Assembly: GCA_900018345.1 (NCBI GenBank)
Contig: FCNA01000075.1
Coordinates: forward strand, 1-63,953
Reading direction: 5' to 3'
Source: Clostridiales bacterium CHKCI006
GTDB lineage: Bacteria > Bacillota_I > Bacilli_A > Erysipelotrichales > Coprobacillaceae
Length of the DNA stretch: 63,953 nt
Part shown: positions 40,950-50,261 of the stretch, piece after piece
How positions within the stretch are numbered: position 1 is the first letter of the stretch
Layout of the letters: each line of letters starts with the position of its first letter
Made by a program: the position numbers and the translations under genes
The notes under the pieces: generated by a model
Seen by the model: only the letters and a program-made list of their open reading frames with translations
What the model was told of the DNA's origin: nothing
Database searches by the model: none

Positions 40950-42091
40950 TCCAACAACAACTGATATATCTCATCCCTGGTTAATGGGCGTACACTGCCG
41001 GTAGAAATATCGCATTTATCGGCAACAGCTCGCGCTACTTCTGGTTGCAGATCATAACCTAATTGTTCAAAACTTGTAGGTAACTTACATTCAACAATAA
41101 GCTGATTCAAAGTCTCTAACCCTAATTTAGCTGCTTCTGTATCATTTTCATGTCTGATACCCAGTACATTCCTGGCCATGCGTGCAAATTTTTCCACATC
41201 TTCATGCCAAATATGTTGATAATAAGCAGGCAAAATGACAGCTAGCTGCTTGCCGTGCGTTCCGTGTGAATACGCGCCCAAGGTGTTTTCAATCTTATGC
41301 GCTTGAAAATCACCCGGTTTTCCTATATTAAACAGGAAGGTTTGAACAAGTGCAGCATCCCACATGAGATTTGAACGAACCTCCAGGGAATCCTCTCCCA
41401 AAGCCAACAAGCGCATGTTTTCGACAATATCCCGCATCAATCCTTCATTCATAGCATCGGATACGTTATATGTTTGACCAAAGTATGTCTCTAAACAATG
41501 GGTCAGGCTGTCAAACGCACCAGGCATAAAAGAAGACAAAGGGATTCCCATCAAATAGGTTGGATCCATAATGACAAATTGTGCATAAGGACCTACGAAT
41601 GTCTTTTTTTCCTGTTTTTCTTCGTGCGTGATGGCACCCAAACAATCCATCTCAGCCCCTGCTCCGGAAATCGTTAAAACAACAGCATACTTTCCCATTT
41701 TGGTTTGAACATGGTTCTTTTCAATTTGTTCTTCCCACAAATCTCCCTCTTCATAAACTCCAGCCGCGATGACTTTGACGCAATCTATGACAGATCCACC
41801 ACCAACAGCCAGAATCAAATCAATCTTATTTTTACGGTAAAGATCGATGCCTTCACATACTTTCGTATATGTGGGATTCGAAGGTATATTTGGAAAATCA
41901 ATGATATTCTTATGTGCCGCTTTCAATAAACTGACAATTTCATCATAGATCCCATTTCTTTTAATCGAACCCTTACCATAGGCAAGCATTACATTAGGAC
42001 CATATTGCGCCAGAGCCTTCACAAGATGCATTTGCGCACTGCGTTCCCCAAAATAAACCTTAACAGGCATTTCATACGTAAATGATTTCAT
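40940..42091 (-). CDS. Iron-dependent alcohol dehydrogenase (butanol dehydrogenase/YqhD-like)
   Basis: A 383-residue group III alcohol dehydrogenase that reduces aldehydes with NAD(P)H. VYFGERSAQ and AVGGGSVIDCVKVIAAG (the GGGS nucleotide-binding motif) open the Rossmann part. PGAFDSLTHCLETYFG with later HKIENTLGAYSHGTHGKQLA supply the metal-binding Asp/His residues. The FNIGKPGDFQAHKIEN block is typical of the YqhD/BdhA branch. Transcription is from a strong divergent promoter facing the TetR gene, which probably controls it. The protein is full length. Confidence 0.9.
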   Translation of the reverse strand: MKSFTYEMPVKVYFGERSAQMHLVKALAQYGPNVMLAYGKGSIKRNGIYDEIVSLLKAAHKNIIDFPNIPSNPTYTKVCEGIDLYRKNKIDLILAVGGGSVIDCVKVIAAGVYEEGDLWEEQIEKNHVQTKMGKYAVVLTISGAGAEMDCLGAITHEEKQEKKTFVGPYAQFVIMDPTYLMGIPLSSFMPGAFDSLTHCLETYFGQTYNVSDAMNEGLMRDIVENMRLLALGEDSLEVRSNLMWDAALVQTFLFNIGKPGDFQAHKIENTLGAYSHGTHGKQLAVILPAYYQHIWHEDVEKFARMARNVLGIRHENDTEAAKLGLETLNQLIVECKLPTSFEQLGYDLQPEVARAVADKCDISTGSVRPLTRDEIYQLLLDCR

Positions 42092-42111
42092 ATAACCACC
42101 CTTTCTTAAGT

Positions 42112-42167
42112 GACGACTCGTCTCTTATATCCAGCTCTATTATATCTTTTTACAAATTTCTTGTCAA
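42112..42167 (-). promoter_or_regulatory. Alcohol dehydrogenase promoter with candidate TetR operator
   Basis: On the minus strand TTGACA (42167-42162) and TATAAT (42144-42139) are separated by 17 bases, a near-ideal promoter. The palindrome GACGACTCGTC (42112-42122) lies just after the expected start of transcription, a fitting operator for the divergent TetR. Confidence 0.75.
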
Positions 42168-42218
42168 TTGATTTGTCATTGAGAATTTGATAAAATAAAT
42201 AAAAGCGGGTGATTCACA

Positions 42219-42896
42219 ATGCATGAACAAATTTTTAAAAGAGCCAAAAGTACACAGAATAAAAAAATCCGTTTCCAACAGATCATGGATCAAACGGATC
42301 AACTTTTTCATACCTATAGCTATCATGACATCACTTTGACGCTCATCGCAAAAACGCTTGGTCTTGCCAGAGGCGGATTATATAAATATACCGCCACTAA
42401 AGAAGAAATCTTTTTGGCAATCTACTTACAGAAACAGGCAGGTTTTCTGGAAGATATCATGAAATCACTTCCTGAACAAACGGTTACAGTGACCTCATTT
42501 TCCAACTGTTTTAGTGATACATTATTCAAACACCTTGATTTTCTCAAATATCATCAAATTTTAAATGCCATTATTGAAACCAATGTTTCGGTCGAACGTT
42601 TAGCTGAATTCAAACTGGCTTCCAACCGGCAGCAGCGTCCTTTATTTGCTTTTTGGCAAGCGCACTTTAAACTATCACACGAAGAGGCTTTTGATCTCTA
42701 CCTGACTATTCTTTATCATGCAGTATATCTTTATGACCGTGTCGCTTATAGCGATAAATATCGCCAAGCGATGCAACTAGCCGGCTTACATATCAATGAA
42801 ATTGATTTCTCTGAAAAACTCAATGCCTTTATCGAGTTACACCTGAGAAAGCAAAACAAGAACACTGCACACACTATTCAATCGGCTCATCCGTAA
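42219..42896 (+). CDS. TetR-family transcriptional regulator
   Basis: A 225-residue TetR-type regulator. The helix-turn-helix is IMDQTDQLFHTYSYHDITLT followed by LIAKTLGLARGGLYKYTATKEEIFLAIY. The C-terminal ligand-binding part is all-helical. It is divergent from the alcohol dehydrogenase gene and likely controls it, possibly in response to an aldehyde or similar compound. A plus-strand promoter (TTGATT, 17 bases, TAAAAT) fits in the shared gap. Confidence 0.85.
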   Translation: MHEQIFKRAKSTQNKKIRFQQIMDQTDQLFHTYSYHDITLTLIAKTLGLARGGLYKYTATKEEIFLAIYLQKQAGFLEDIMKSLPEQTVTVTSFSNCFSDTLFKHLDFLKYHQILNAIIETNVSVERLAEFKLASNRQQRPLFAFWQAHFKLSHEEAFDLYLTILYHAVYLYDRVAYSDKYRQAMQLAGLHINEIDFSEKLNAFIELHLRKQNKNTAHTIQSAHP

Positions 42897-42915
42897 TGAC
42901 ATTGCTATAGTAAAA

Positions 42916-42994
42916 GGGCTAAGGTGAAGTGAAACCCCAATATTTGGGTGTCCAAATAATGGGGTTCGTTTCAGAGTGGATAGCCCACTTTTTT
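42916..42994 (+). terminator. Long imperfect hairpin with T-run after the TetR gene
   Basis: GGGCTA...TAGCCC (42916-42986) encloses an inner stem AACCCCAATATTTGG / CCAAATAATGGGGTT, and the whole is followed by ACTTTTTTT. It is larger than a usual terminator and may be the palindromic remains of an insertion sequence end. The rest of the gap to 43268 holds nothing I can assign. Confidence 0.55.
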
Positions 42995-43268
42995 GTATTT
43001 AATGTCTTTCTTTAAGAACATCACTTTCCGCTAAATCACCGTTCCTGTCTCAAGAGCAGAAATACTTACCTGGCATTTTCAAAAAAAAATGAGAAACTTC
43101 GTGAACTAAAACGATTGTATTGCTGTTGCCAATTTATCCGCCTCAATCTCAGTTATCGAAACCTGCAGCACTGCACGCAATAAGCTGCCGGAAAAATTAA
43201 TAAGGAATTATGGATTTATATTCATAGATCCCTCGTGTATTTTATTTGATCTCGCCCTATTATTATAC

Positions 43269-43883
43269 TTATGCCTGCTCTATGGTGGAGATAGTCTTCA
43301 GTATAAATTCAAAAATGTCTTTTTGTTCTATATCAATGGTCCTTTTTTCTTCTTCCTCTGTTAATTCTGATTTAAATTTATTGAATGGTGAAATGATCTG
43401 AATAGAAGCAAGCGGATATCCCTCATCGATCACTTGGCTTTGTTTATTGGTAAAACAACGCTTCGCCTTGTAATCAAACGTAGATACACTATTTTGATCA
43501 ACAATGGCTACACCCTTTAGAAAATATCCTTTTAGCGCCCCGTTGTCTCCATATTGATTAACTAACCCAATATAATAATCAATCATTTCTTTATCATTTA
43601 ATCTTTTGCCATTCACTCTTCTCACATGAGTACCGGGTTGGATATGAGCAGGAACACCTTCTAAAAACAAGCCATCATCCAATGCGATTGTCGGAACGCC
43701 GCTTAATTCATAGTAAGCACGCGCTTTAATGATGGCATTTTCGACTGGGTCTTTCCCGGTCTCATCAACATCGCATGTTATGTTTAGATCTTCCAGAGTG
43801 ATGACTTCAATACCACGTTCCCTTAATTTAGTCGCATAATATCTGATCTTTGCCTTATTTGTGGTTGCGAATAAGTACTTCAT
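43269..43883 (-). CDS. Ham1/RdgB-like non-canonical purine NTP pyrophosphatase
   Basis: A 204-residue protein of the Ham1 (ITPase) family, which removes ITP/XTP from nucleotide pools. YLFATTNKAKIRYY gives the TxNxxK substrate-binding start, ETGKDPVENAIIKARAYYEL the conserved E-x(n)-A-x-x-K-A block, and TIALDDGLFLEGV the catalytic-acid segment. The HVRRVNG region replaces the usual SAR motif, so it is a divergent member. GGAGGAGG precedes the start. Confidence 0.8.
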   Translation of the reverse strand: MKYLFATTNKAKIRYYATKLRERGIEVITLEDLNITCDVDETGKDPVENAIIKARAYYELSGVPTIALDDGLFLEGVPAHIQPGTHVRRVNGKRLNDKEMIDYYIGLVNQYGDNGALKGYFLKGVAIVDQNSVSTFDYKAKRCFTNKQSQVIDEGYPLASIQIISPFNKFKSELTEEEEKRTIDIEQKDIFEFILKTISTIEQA

Positions 43884-44041
43884 TTTACCTCCTCCATTTT
43901 ACCAATAAACGATGCCATTTTTGATTGAGGATTTTACAATCGTTCATTGCGCTCTAATGTCCGTAAAAACGATGTTATCTAAGGAAAATAATTCCATGTA
44001 ATAGCGTCTGTTCTTTTCCATGCATGTTGATCAAACGGGAC

Positions 44042-45139
44042 TTATTTTACGGTCAACATTTGTGCAATTCTTCTCATCTTTTCCTGACTATAAGTTAAAA
44101 AAGTTTTATACCCACAGTAATGCGCATCGTAGTAGCAGACACTCAAACGTCGACAATTGCCATAACACATATGATAAAATGGACAATCATCACATGCTTT
44201 GCATAAGACTCGCTTTTCCTTTAAAAAACGCTTGGCCGCTTCATGTTTCATGATTTCTTGAAGGCTATCTGTATTAATGTTTCCACAACAGTAATCATCC
44301 AGCACATAAAAATCACATGGATAGACATTTCCATTGGCTTCCACAACCAGCTGCATATGGCATTGACCAAGCATGCCGCATTGAGATGGCAGGACATTCA
44401 GATACATCGGGATGAGATTATCAAATAAAGTCACAGACATATAATGCCCCTTCATATACGCCTGGTACCAAAGATCAAAGAAGGTACAGTAAAAATCCGC
44501 AAAATCATGAGGCGTTAACGCATATTGATCCATGCGTGCATTTCCCTCTAGCGTAGGCAAACATGGAATCAACTGAATATAATTCAAATCATTTTTCTGG
44601 TAGAATTCAAAAAGCTGTTCAGGCTTCTTAGACAGCTGGTGGGAGAGGACCGTCAAAATATTAAAATGAATTCCCGCTTTTTTCATTTTTTTAATATGGC
44701 TCATGATTATCTTGAACGTTCCCTTACCTGCTGCGTCTTTTCTTAAACGATTATGATTTTCTAAAAAACCATCCAGGGACACCCCGACTAAAAAGTCATG
44801 TTTTGAAAATAATTCGATCCATGCGTCATCCAATAAAGTGGCATTCGTCTGAATGGCATAAGTGATCTTCTTCCCAGTGTTCACTCGATCGACATAATCA
44901 ATAAAATCCTTAAAATAGTCGATGCCTGCAACCGTCGGTTCGCCTCCCTGAAAACAGTAGTTGATTTGATTAACATCAAGACACATGGTCCGATCAATGA
45001 GGGCCCTCGTCGTTTGCCTGTCCATGATTCCCATCGAAGCACATTCTCGATTGGCACTGACATCTTCATAAAAGCAATAGGCGCAGCGCATATTGCAGAG
45101 TGAGGATGCCGGTTTGATTAATAAAGATATTTGTTTCAC
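44042..45139 (-). CDS. Anaerobic sulfatase-maturating enzyme (radical SAM/SPASM)
   Basis: A 365-residue radical SAM enzyme that converts the active-site Cys of the neighbouring sulfatase to formylglycine. From the GTG start at 45139 (GAGAGGTG before it), the SAM cluster CNMRCAYC uses Cys 15, 19 and 22, followed by YCFQGGEPTVAG. The SPASM region has CGMLGQC, NVYPCDFYVLDDYCCGN and CKACDDCPFYHMCYGNC, supplying the two auxiliary Fe-S clusters. The sulfatase at 46999 has the required CMPAR motif. All cysteines are present. Confidence 0.92.
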   Translation of the reverse strand: MKQISLLIKPASSLCNMRCAYCFYEDVSANRECASMGIMDRQTTRALIDRTMCLDVNQINYCFQGGEPTVAGIDYFKDFIDYVDRVNTGKKITYAIQTNATLLDDAWIELFSKHDFLVGVSLDGFLENHNRLRKDAAGKGTFKIIMSHIKKMKKAGIHFNILTVLSHQLSKKPEQLFEFYQKNDLNYIQLIPCLPTLEGNARMDQYALTPHDFADFYCTFFDLWYQAYMKGHYMSVTLFDNLIPMYLNVLPSQCGMLGQCHMQLVVEANGNVYPCDFYVLDDYCCGNINTDSLQEIMKHEAAKRFLKEKRVLCKACDDCPFYHMCYGNCRRLSVCYYDAHYCGYKTFLTYSQEKMRRIAQMLTVK

Positions 45140-45195
45140 AATGATCACCTCTCGTCTTATCTTAACATAGACAATTGAAGCGGACAACAAAGAAA

Positions 45196-45217
45196 GAAGC
45201 CAAGCGATATTGGCTTC
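45196..45217 (-). terminator. Terminator after the 45217 membrane gene
   Basis: GAAGCCAA / TTGGCTTC arms around a 6-base loop, followed on the minus strand by TTTCTTTG. It would separate the sulfatase/PTS transcript from the maturase gene, which may need read-through or its own promoter. Confidence 0.7.
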
Positions 45218-45669
45218 TACTTCTTTGTGTTTTTGATTTTAGCCTGTACCCGATCTCTCAGGACATGGTTCGAGGTCAAAGGAACATAAATACGATAGTC
45301 TTTGGCTTTCGTCTGAATCTTCAGGCTTAACAACCCTGATCCCAAACCTTTAATTTCACTCAGTGCATGTGACCTTGCACCAAACAGTATTTTGTGATCC
45401 CCGACCAAGATCATGCGATATCTCTGCAGAAGGGCCAGTGCAATACTAAGGATGCAAAGGACAAGAGAGAAAGCATATGTTGATGGATCAATGACACAAA
45501 TAAGCCCTACTAAACCTAAGCCAATGGTTGCACATAGTTCGATTCTGGAAATCAGATCAAATTCCAACTTCACATTTCGATCCGAGTTTCTAAACTGGAC
45601 GATCATCCAGATAATGGATGCATAAACCGCCACGATCCCAACTTTTGCCAGAATAAGTAACATAAACAT
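45217..45669 (-). CDS. Membrane protein with PH-like C-terminal domain
   Basis: A 150-residue protein of unknown function. It has three hydrophobic helices (LLILAKVGIVAVYASIIWMIV, LCATIGLGLVGLICVI, YAFSLVLCILSIALALLQ) and a beta-rich soluble end (YRMILVGDHKILFGARSHAL, LSLKIQTKAKDYRIYVPLTS). It lies directly after the PTS gene with a short gap, so it is probably part of the sulfatase operon. The ATG at 45669 was preferred over the start at 45690 because a GGGAAAG site precedes it. Confidence 0.6.
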   Translation of the reverse strand: MFMLLILAKVGIVAVYASIIWMIVQFRNSDRNVKLEFDLISRIELCATIGLGLVGLICVIDPSTYAFSLVLCILSIALALLQRYRMILVGDHKILFGARSHALSEIKGLGSGLLSLKIQTKAKDYRIYVPLTSNHVLRDRVQAKIKNTKK

Positions 45670-45693
45670 TGCTTTCCCTCTTTCCCTCATGAA

Positions 45694-46974
45694 TTATGCG
45701 GCTTCAGAAGCAGCGGCTTCTTCTGCACAAAGCTTACGGTCATATCTCTTAAGTGCCGGAATCATCACTGCAATACATAAGATCATATTCACCAGATAAA
45801 CGATGATGGCACGGAAGTCCATAGACATTAAGAAAACTTTAATAATAGCTGGAATCGTAAATGGTACACTTAAATATGGAATATTCATTAAGCCCCATTC
45901 ACAGGCTAAATATGGCACAGTACCATTAATGGCAAAGACAATCAGATATGGAATGAAGATATCGAAATTTAAAACCAGTGGTAAACCAAATGTCAATGGT
46001 TCCCCAATGTTGAATAAGGCAGGTACTAAAGAAATTCGGGAAATCGCCTTTAACTGCTGAGACTTGGCCACGATCAGGATCGCCAGAACGATCGCTAAGA
46101 TACCTGTCGTTGTCCAGTTCTGAAAGGCACTGTTGAAAATATGTGTTGGCTGTTGTCCGTTCGCAACGGCTTCAGCATTCTCCACTAAGTTAGTTGTTAA
46201 GAAGACGTTGACAACGGATCCTGCGATATTATTACCATGTAACCCAAAGAACCATAAAATACGTACAAGAATACAGTAGAGAAGCACGGCGGTTAAAGAA
46301 TCACTTGCCGAGAATAAAGGCGTAAAGATGTTATTGATGAATCCACCAAGTGTTTGACCAAAATAACCGAATCCTAACTTTACTGCGAAAACAGCGATGA
46401 CAACAATGATACTTGAAAAAATCTGATTGATTGGCTCTGCGACAAAAGGCGGCACAGAATCAGGTAGTTTAATTTTGAACCCGTGATTGAGCAGCCAGTT
46501 ATTTAATTCAGGAACACAATAACCAACGACAATGGCTGCCATCATGCCTTTAGCGCCCCAGAAGCCGATATCCAGACCGCCATCAGCTAGAAATGAACAC
46601 TGTAAAACAATGAAAGAGAAAACACTCATGACCATATTATTGGCAATCTTCATCTTGTCATGTTCACATACAGCAATGACCATACCGATTAAAATATAGA
46701 AGCCTGCTGCATTCAGGCCTATCTGATAACCAAGATTCAGCCATTCCGCATTGGCCGCAGAAAATTCTCTCCAGGCTCTCGCAATCGCCCATGTTGAATC
46801 TTGCGGGAATGGTGCCGTCATCAATAACATGAAAATGGAACCAATCATAGTTGCGTTCATGCAGGCAACGATTCCGGCCTGCATACACTTAATAAATTTC
46901 AAATTCACGAATTTTGTCACTGCAGGGGTAACTTTTTCTTGTATAAAATCCATTTTAGAAGTATCTTTAGCCAT
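45694..46974 (-). CDS. PTS transporter, IIC component (lactose/cellobiose type)
   Basis: A 426-residue polytopic permease of the EIIC-Lac/Cel family. The N-terminus (DFIQEKVTPAVTKFVNLKFI) is followed by about ten helices, and ISLVPALFNIGEPLTFGLPL is the family's NxGEP substrate-site block. No IIA or IIB gene is in the window, so partners are elsewhere. Next to a sulfatase and its maturase, a de-sulfated or sulfated sugar is a plausible substrate. LacI control is shared through the upstream operators. Confidence 0.9.
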   Translation of the reverse strand: MAKDTSKMDFIQEKVTPAVTKFVNLKFIKCMQAGIVACMNATMIGSIFMLLMTAPFPQDSTWAIARAWREFSAANAEWLNLGYQIGLNAAGFYILIGMVIAVCEHDKMKIANNMVMSVFSFIVLQCSFLADGGLDIGFWGAKGMMAAIVVGYCVPELNNWLLNHGFKIKLPDSVPPFVAEPINQIFSSIIVVIAVFAVKLGFGYFGQTLGGFINNIFTPLFSASDSLTAVLLYCILVRILWFFGLHGNNIAGSVVNVFLTTNLVENAEAVANGQQPTHIFNSAFQNWTTTGILAIVLAILIVAKSQQLKAISRISLVPALFNIGEPLTFGLPLVLNFDIFIPYLIVFAINGTVPYLACEWGLMNIPYLSVPFTIPAIIKVFLMSMDFRAIIVYLVNMILCIAVMIPALKRYDRKLCAEEAAASEAA

Positions 46975-46998
46975 TTTTTCTTCCTCCCTCTTGGCTTT

Positions 46999-48471
46999 TT
47001 ATTCTTCTAGTCCCATTCTTTCAAACTGCCAGTCTGGGGCTCCGGCTCTTTGCATTGCCTTTCTCATCTTTTCAGCCATCCTATTTTCTAAATTCTCATC
47101 ATTGATTGGATGGTTTTGATGAGGATCACTTTGTTTGTCATATAATGCATTTGAATGCGATAGCAGTCCTCCCTGAGTTGTCTTACACGGAATCTGTAAT
47201 ACCATATTGCCATTCGCATACCGTCCACCATTGACCCATTGCGCCTGGTTGATCTCCTCACAGCGCATAAACCCGCGCATCAGAGTAGGCATGAGGGTCA
47301 TATTGTAGACAGGCAGATCCTTATCCACAGGACTTCTCATATAGCAATACCGCCCATCATCGACATTGATTTGACCACCGTGAATACCATATAAAATATC
47401 TTCATGTATCGGTGTATCATCTATGATGACTGGACTCAGATCTTTGCCATCGATATCCTCAAATGGTGCTAGACCAAAATAACTTAACAAAGTTGGTGCC
47501 AGATCGACCGTCTGCGCTAAGGCAGAACGTCTTTGTCCATCTTTATTCACACGAGGATCATGAATAAAGAATGGAATGTGGACCACTTCATCAAAAATAG
47601 GCGGGAAGTTTTTGCCAATAAAATCGTGTTCACCTAAGAAAAAGCCATGATCCGTATTCACGATCAACATGGTGTCCTTCCACATATCCAACGCATCCAT
47701 CTCATCCAACACACGGCCTAATTGCGCATCACACATGGACAACAAGGCCAAATACTCTTTACGCAACGCGCGAATATCCTCCTCGCTGTATTTCCCATCG
47801 ACAAAAGAATATGCCGGAAAGTTAAACGCTTCGTGGCTATCACAACAATCATAGAGTTCTCGATAGCGATCTGGAACATAGAATGGTTCATGCGGATCAA
47901 AGCACTCTATTTGCAAGAACCAGTTATCCCGATTATGGTAATTTCGCATAAATTCAAGACCTGCCGAAACGGTTTGATAACTCGGCATGTCCTCTTCAGT
48001 ACGGATCCTTGTCCGGTTTGCTAAATGTTGGATGGCTGACTCATTCGTCTTATTTTTATCGCAGGTATTCAGCGACATGTCTGCGCACCCCTGTGGTGTC
48101 CAGCGATCCCCCTCTTGTCCTCTAAATAACTCAGAAGTCGTATAGCGGGTATGATACGTACATCCGCCATCTTCCCAGTAATGACTGTGATCAGTGACCA
48201 AATGCGTATAGATCCCTTTTTGCTTCATGGATTCTATACAAGAATGATCAAAGGGCTCTATTGGACCCCAACCGCGATGCATGAAGTTATACTTACCTGT
48301 GTGCAGTTCGCGACGAGCCGGCATGCAAGGCATGCTTCCTGCATAGAACTCATCAAACGTCGTAGCTTTTTCTTCCAGGCGCTTAAAATTGGGCATTACA
48401 GAAATGTCACAACCATAATTGGGCAAGAACCTTCTTGACAAGGTATCAAACATCAACATAATCGCTCTCAT
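46999..48471 (-). CDS. Sulfatase (formylglycine-dependent, Cys type)
   Basis: A 490-residue sulfatase that hydrolyses a sulfate ester, probably on a sugar. IMLMFDTLSRR supplies the N-terminal metal Asp, and SMPCMPARRELHTG is the formylglycine signature (C49-x-P-x-R53, ending TG). VNTDHGFFLGEHDFIGKNFP gives the second metal Asp/His and active Lys. There is no signal peptide, so it is cytoplasmic and probably acts on imported sugar. The ATG at 48471 follows GGAGGAGGAG. Maturation is by the radical SAM enzyme two genes downstream. Confidence 0.93.
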   Translation of the reverse strand: MRAIMLMFDTLSRRFLPNYGCDISVMPNFKRLEEKATTFDEFYAGSMPCMPARRELHTGKYNFMHRGWGPIEPFDHSCIESMKQKGIYTHLVTDHSHYWEDGGCTYHTRYTTSELFRGQEGDRWTPQGCADMSLNTCDKNKTNESAIQHLANRTRIRTEEDMPSYQTVSAGLEFMRNYHNRDNWFLQIECFDPHEPFYVPDRYRELYDCCDSHEAFNFPAYSFVDGKYSEEDIRALRKEYLALLSMCDAQLGRVLDEMDALDMWKDTMLIVNTDHGFFLGEHDFIGKNFPPIFDEVVHIPFFIHDPRVNKDGQRRSALAQTVDLAPTLLSYFGLAPFEDIDGKDLSPVIIDDTPIHEDILYGIHGGQINVDDGRYCYMRSPVDKDLPVYNMTLMPTLMRGFMRCEEINQAQWVNGGRYANGNMVLQIPCKTTQGGLLSHSNALYDKQSDPHQNHPINDENLENRMAEKMRKAMQRAGAPDWQFERMGLEE

Positions 48472-48500
48472 TTTTCTCCTCCTCCTTTCTTTCACATTTG

Positions 48501-48570
48501 TCGAAACGTTTTACATACTCATTATAGCAAATATGTAAGCGATGTCAACATAAAATCGAAACGTTTCGAT
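48501..48570 (-). promoter_or_regulatory. Sulfatase operon promoter with two LacI-type operators
   Basis: On the minus strand TTGACA (48548-48543), a 16-base spacer and TATAAT (48526-48521) form a strong promoter. A perfect palindrome ATCGAAACGTTTCGAT (48555-48570) lies just upstream, and an imperfect copy (TCGAAACGTTTTAC, 48501-48514) overlaps the start of transcription. This is typical LacI-family control; the gene at 49139 is the likely regulator. The rest of the gap to 49138 has no assigned feature. Confidence 0.85.
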
Positions 48571-49138
48571 ATTTTTTGACATGACTTTTTGCATATATCG
48601 AAGTCTCAAAACATGGAAAATGTATAGCAACACTAGCACTTGAACACAATCATATGGTAAAATATGGATAGTTGTCCTAATGCATCAGAGAGCTTTATTG
48701 ACTTCAAAATCAACCTCACTGTATTCATCAGGAATAATAGCCGATTCCAATACAAAAGGGACGATGATCATCATGTCCCTAATTACAACGTTTTAATTGA
48801 TCGATCGGTCAAAAAAGCTAGTGCCAATGGATGCACCAGCTCATACAGCTAAAATTGATTCCTGTTACCCTATGAGAATCTTTTTAACTGCCACGCTCTC
48901 AACCATGATTTTGAACACATCGAAAAGACTTTTTTCTTAACAGAATCCCTAATTAGATATACAATGATTTTGTGACAGATATCTTCTGTATGCATCAATA
49001 TCATTTTCTTTAGATTGCCTTTAGCAAAATAAGGAAACCAAACAGGATAACACTTTATGAATCAAAAAAGCATCTACGCTTGGATTACCTAAGAATGATT
49101 TAGAAAAATTATGTAAAAGATGAATAGGATGATATATT

Positions 49139-50176
49139 ATGGCTTCAATTAAAGATATTGCAAAGGCATTAGGACTCAGTGTTTCAACCGTCTCTCTGGC
49201 ATTGAATGACAAACCCCGTGTTTCCAAGGAAACACGGGACCTGGTCAAAGCCAAAGCAAAAGAATTAAAATACGTCAAAAGCGGCATTGCGGCTGATTTA
49301 CAAAGAAAGAGGACCAATTTGATTTTATTCATTGTGAATGACGCATCACGTTCTTTTTTCTCAACGATCATCAATCACTTACAAAGAGCCACTTCCGCTT
49401 TTGGCTATGATTTTTTGATTTGCACGACTTATGGCAATCATAATGCGACCGCTGAACGCTTCATCAAAGAACATCGTGCAGATGCTATCATTATCTATAC
49501 CTCTACGGTAGCAGATGATTTGATCATCGAAAATGCCAGAGAAGACTTTCCCATTGTGGTTTTAGGCAGAGAAGTAACGGGAGACTATGTCTATTGCTAT
49601 AATTACAGCAATACACAAGAACCATTGAGTACTACTGAATACATGATTTCACAGGGATTAAGGAAAATTGCTTTCGTGAAAGGTTCCAGTGCTTCATTAG
49701 GAACTTCTCGAACATTCAATAAATACAAAAAGTCCTTAGAAGACCATCAGATTCCATTAAATCAGAATTGGATCTTTGATGCCGGCGGATCGTCTTATCG
49801 GCATGGTTATGAAATCACAGAAAAAATGATACCAATCATCAGCGAGATTGATGCCATCCAATATTCAACGGATGATATTGCCATCGGAGGCATGCTGTGT
49901 CTAAAAGAACATGGCATTCACATCCCCGAAGATATTTCCATTGCCGGCAAAGGAAACATTCCGGAATCTAATTTCATTTCGCCAAGTCTAACCACTTCCG
50001 GTGCAACAAAGGAAGCCTATCTCTTCTATGAAGGACTGGTCCACTACCTCATCCTGATGATAGAAAAATCAGATGAATATGCCGCTATCTCTATGCAACT
50101 GGCCCATTTTTTAAGTCATTTTAACAGTGAAGAGCAGCTGATCATTCGCGAATCTGTCAAGAAATCAGTCTTTTAA
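49139..50176 (+). CDS. LacI-family transcriptional regulator
   Basis: A 345-residue LacI/GalR regulator. The DNA-binding head IKDIAKALGLSVSTVSLALN and the hinge helix region (KSGIAADLQRKRTNLI) are intact, followed by a periplasmic-binding-like sugar domain (ISIAGKGNIPESNFISPSLT near the end). It is divergent from the sulfatase operon, whose promoter carries two TCGAAACGTTTCGA-type palindromes, so it probably represses that operon until the substrate is present. Confidence 0.92.
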   Translation: MASIKDIAKALGLSVSTVSLALNDKPRVSKETRDLVKAKAKELKYVKSGIAADLQRKRTNLILFIVNDASRSFFSTIINHLQRATSAFGYDFLICTTYGNHNATAERFIKEHRADAIIIYTSTVADDLIIENAREDFPIVVLGREVTGDYVYCYNYSNTQEPLSTTEYMISQGLRKIAFVKGSSASLGTSRTFNKYKKSLEDHQIPLNQNWIFDAGGSSYRHGYEITEKMIPIISEIDAIQYSTDDIAIGGMLCLKEHGIHIPEDISIAGKGNIPESNFISPSLTTSGATKEAYLFYEGLVHYLILMIEKSDEYAAISMQLAHFLSHFNSEEQLIIRESVKKSVF

Positions 50177-50220
50177 TTTCTATTCAGAACCTACGACATA
50201 TCCTATTATCAACTCAAATA

Positions 50221-50250
50221 CAAAGACCTGATCATGCATCAGGTCTTTTA
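50221..50250. terminator. Bidirectional terminator
   Basis: AAAGACCTGAT / ATCAGGTCTTT arms around 5 bases, T-rich on both sides, between the convergent LacI gene and the 50262 gene. Confidence 0.8.
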
Positions 50251-50261
50251 GTCATCTTACC

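Noticed and set aside
49021-49374. 117-residue minus-strand frame
   Set aside because: It is the antisense of the start of the LacI gene and lacks a start site.
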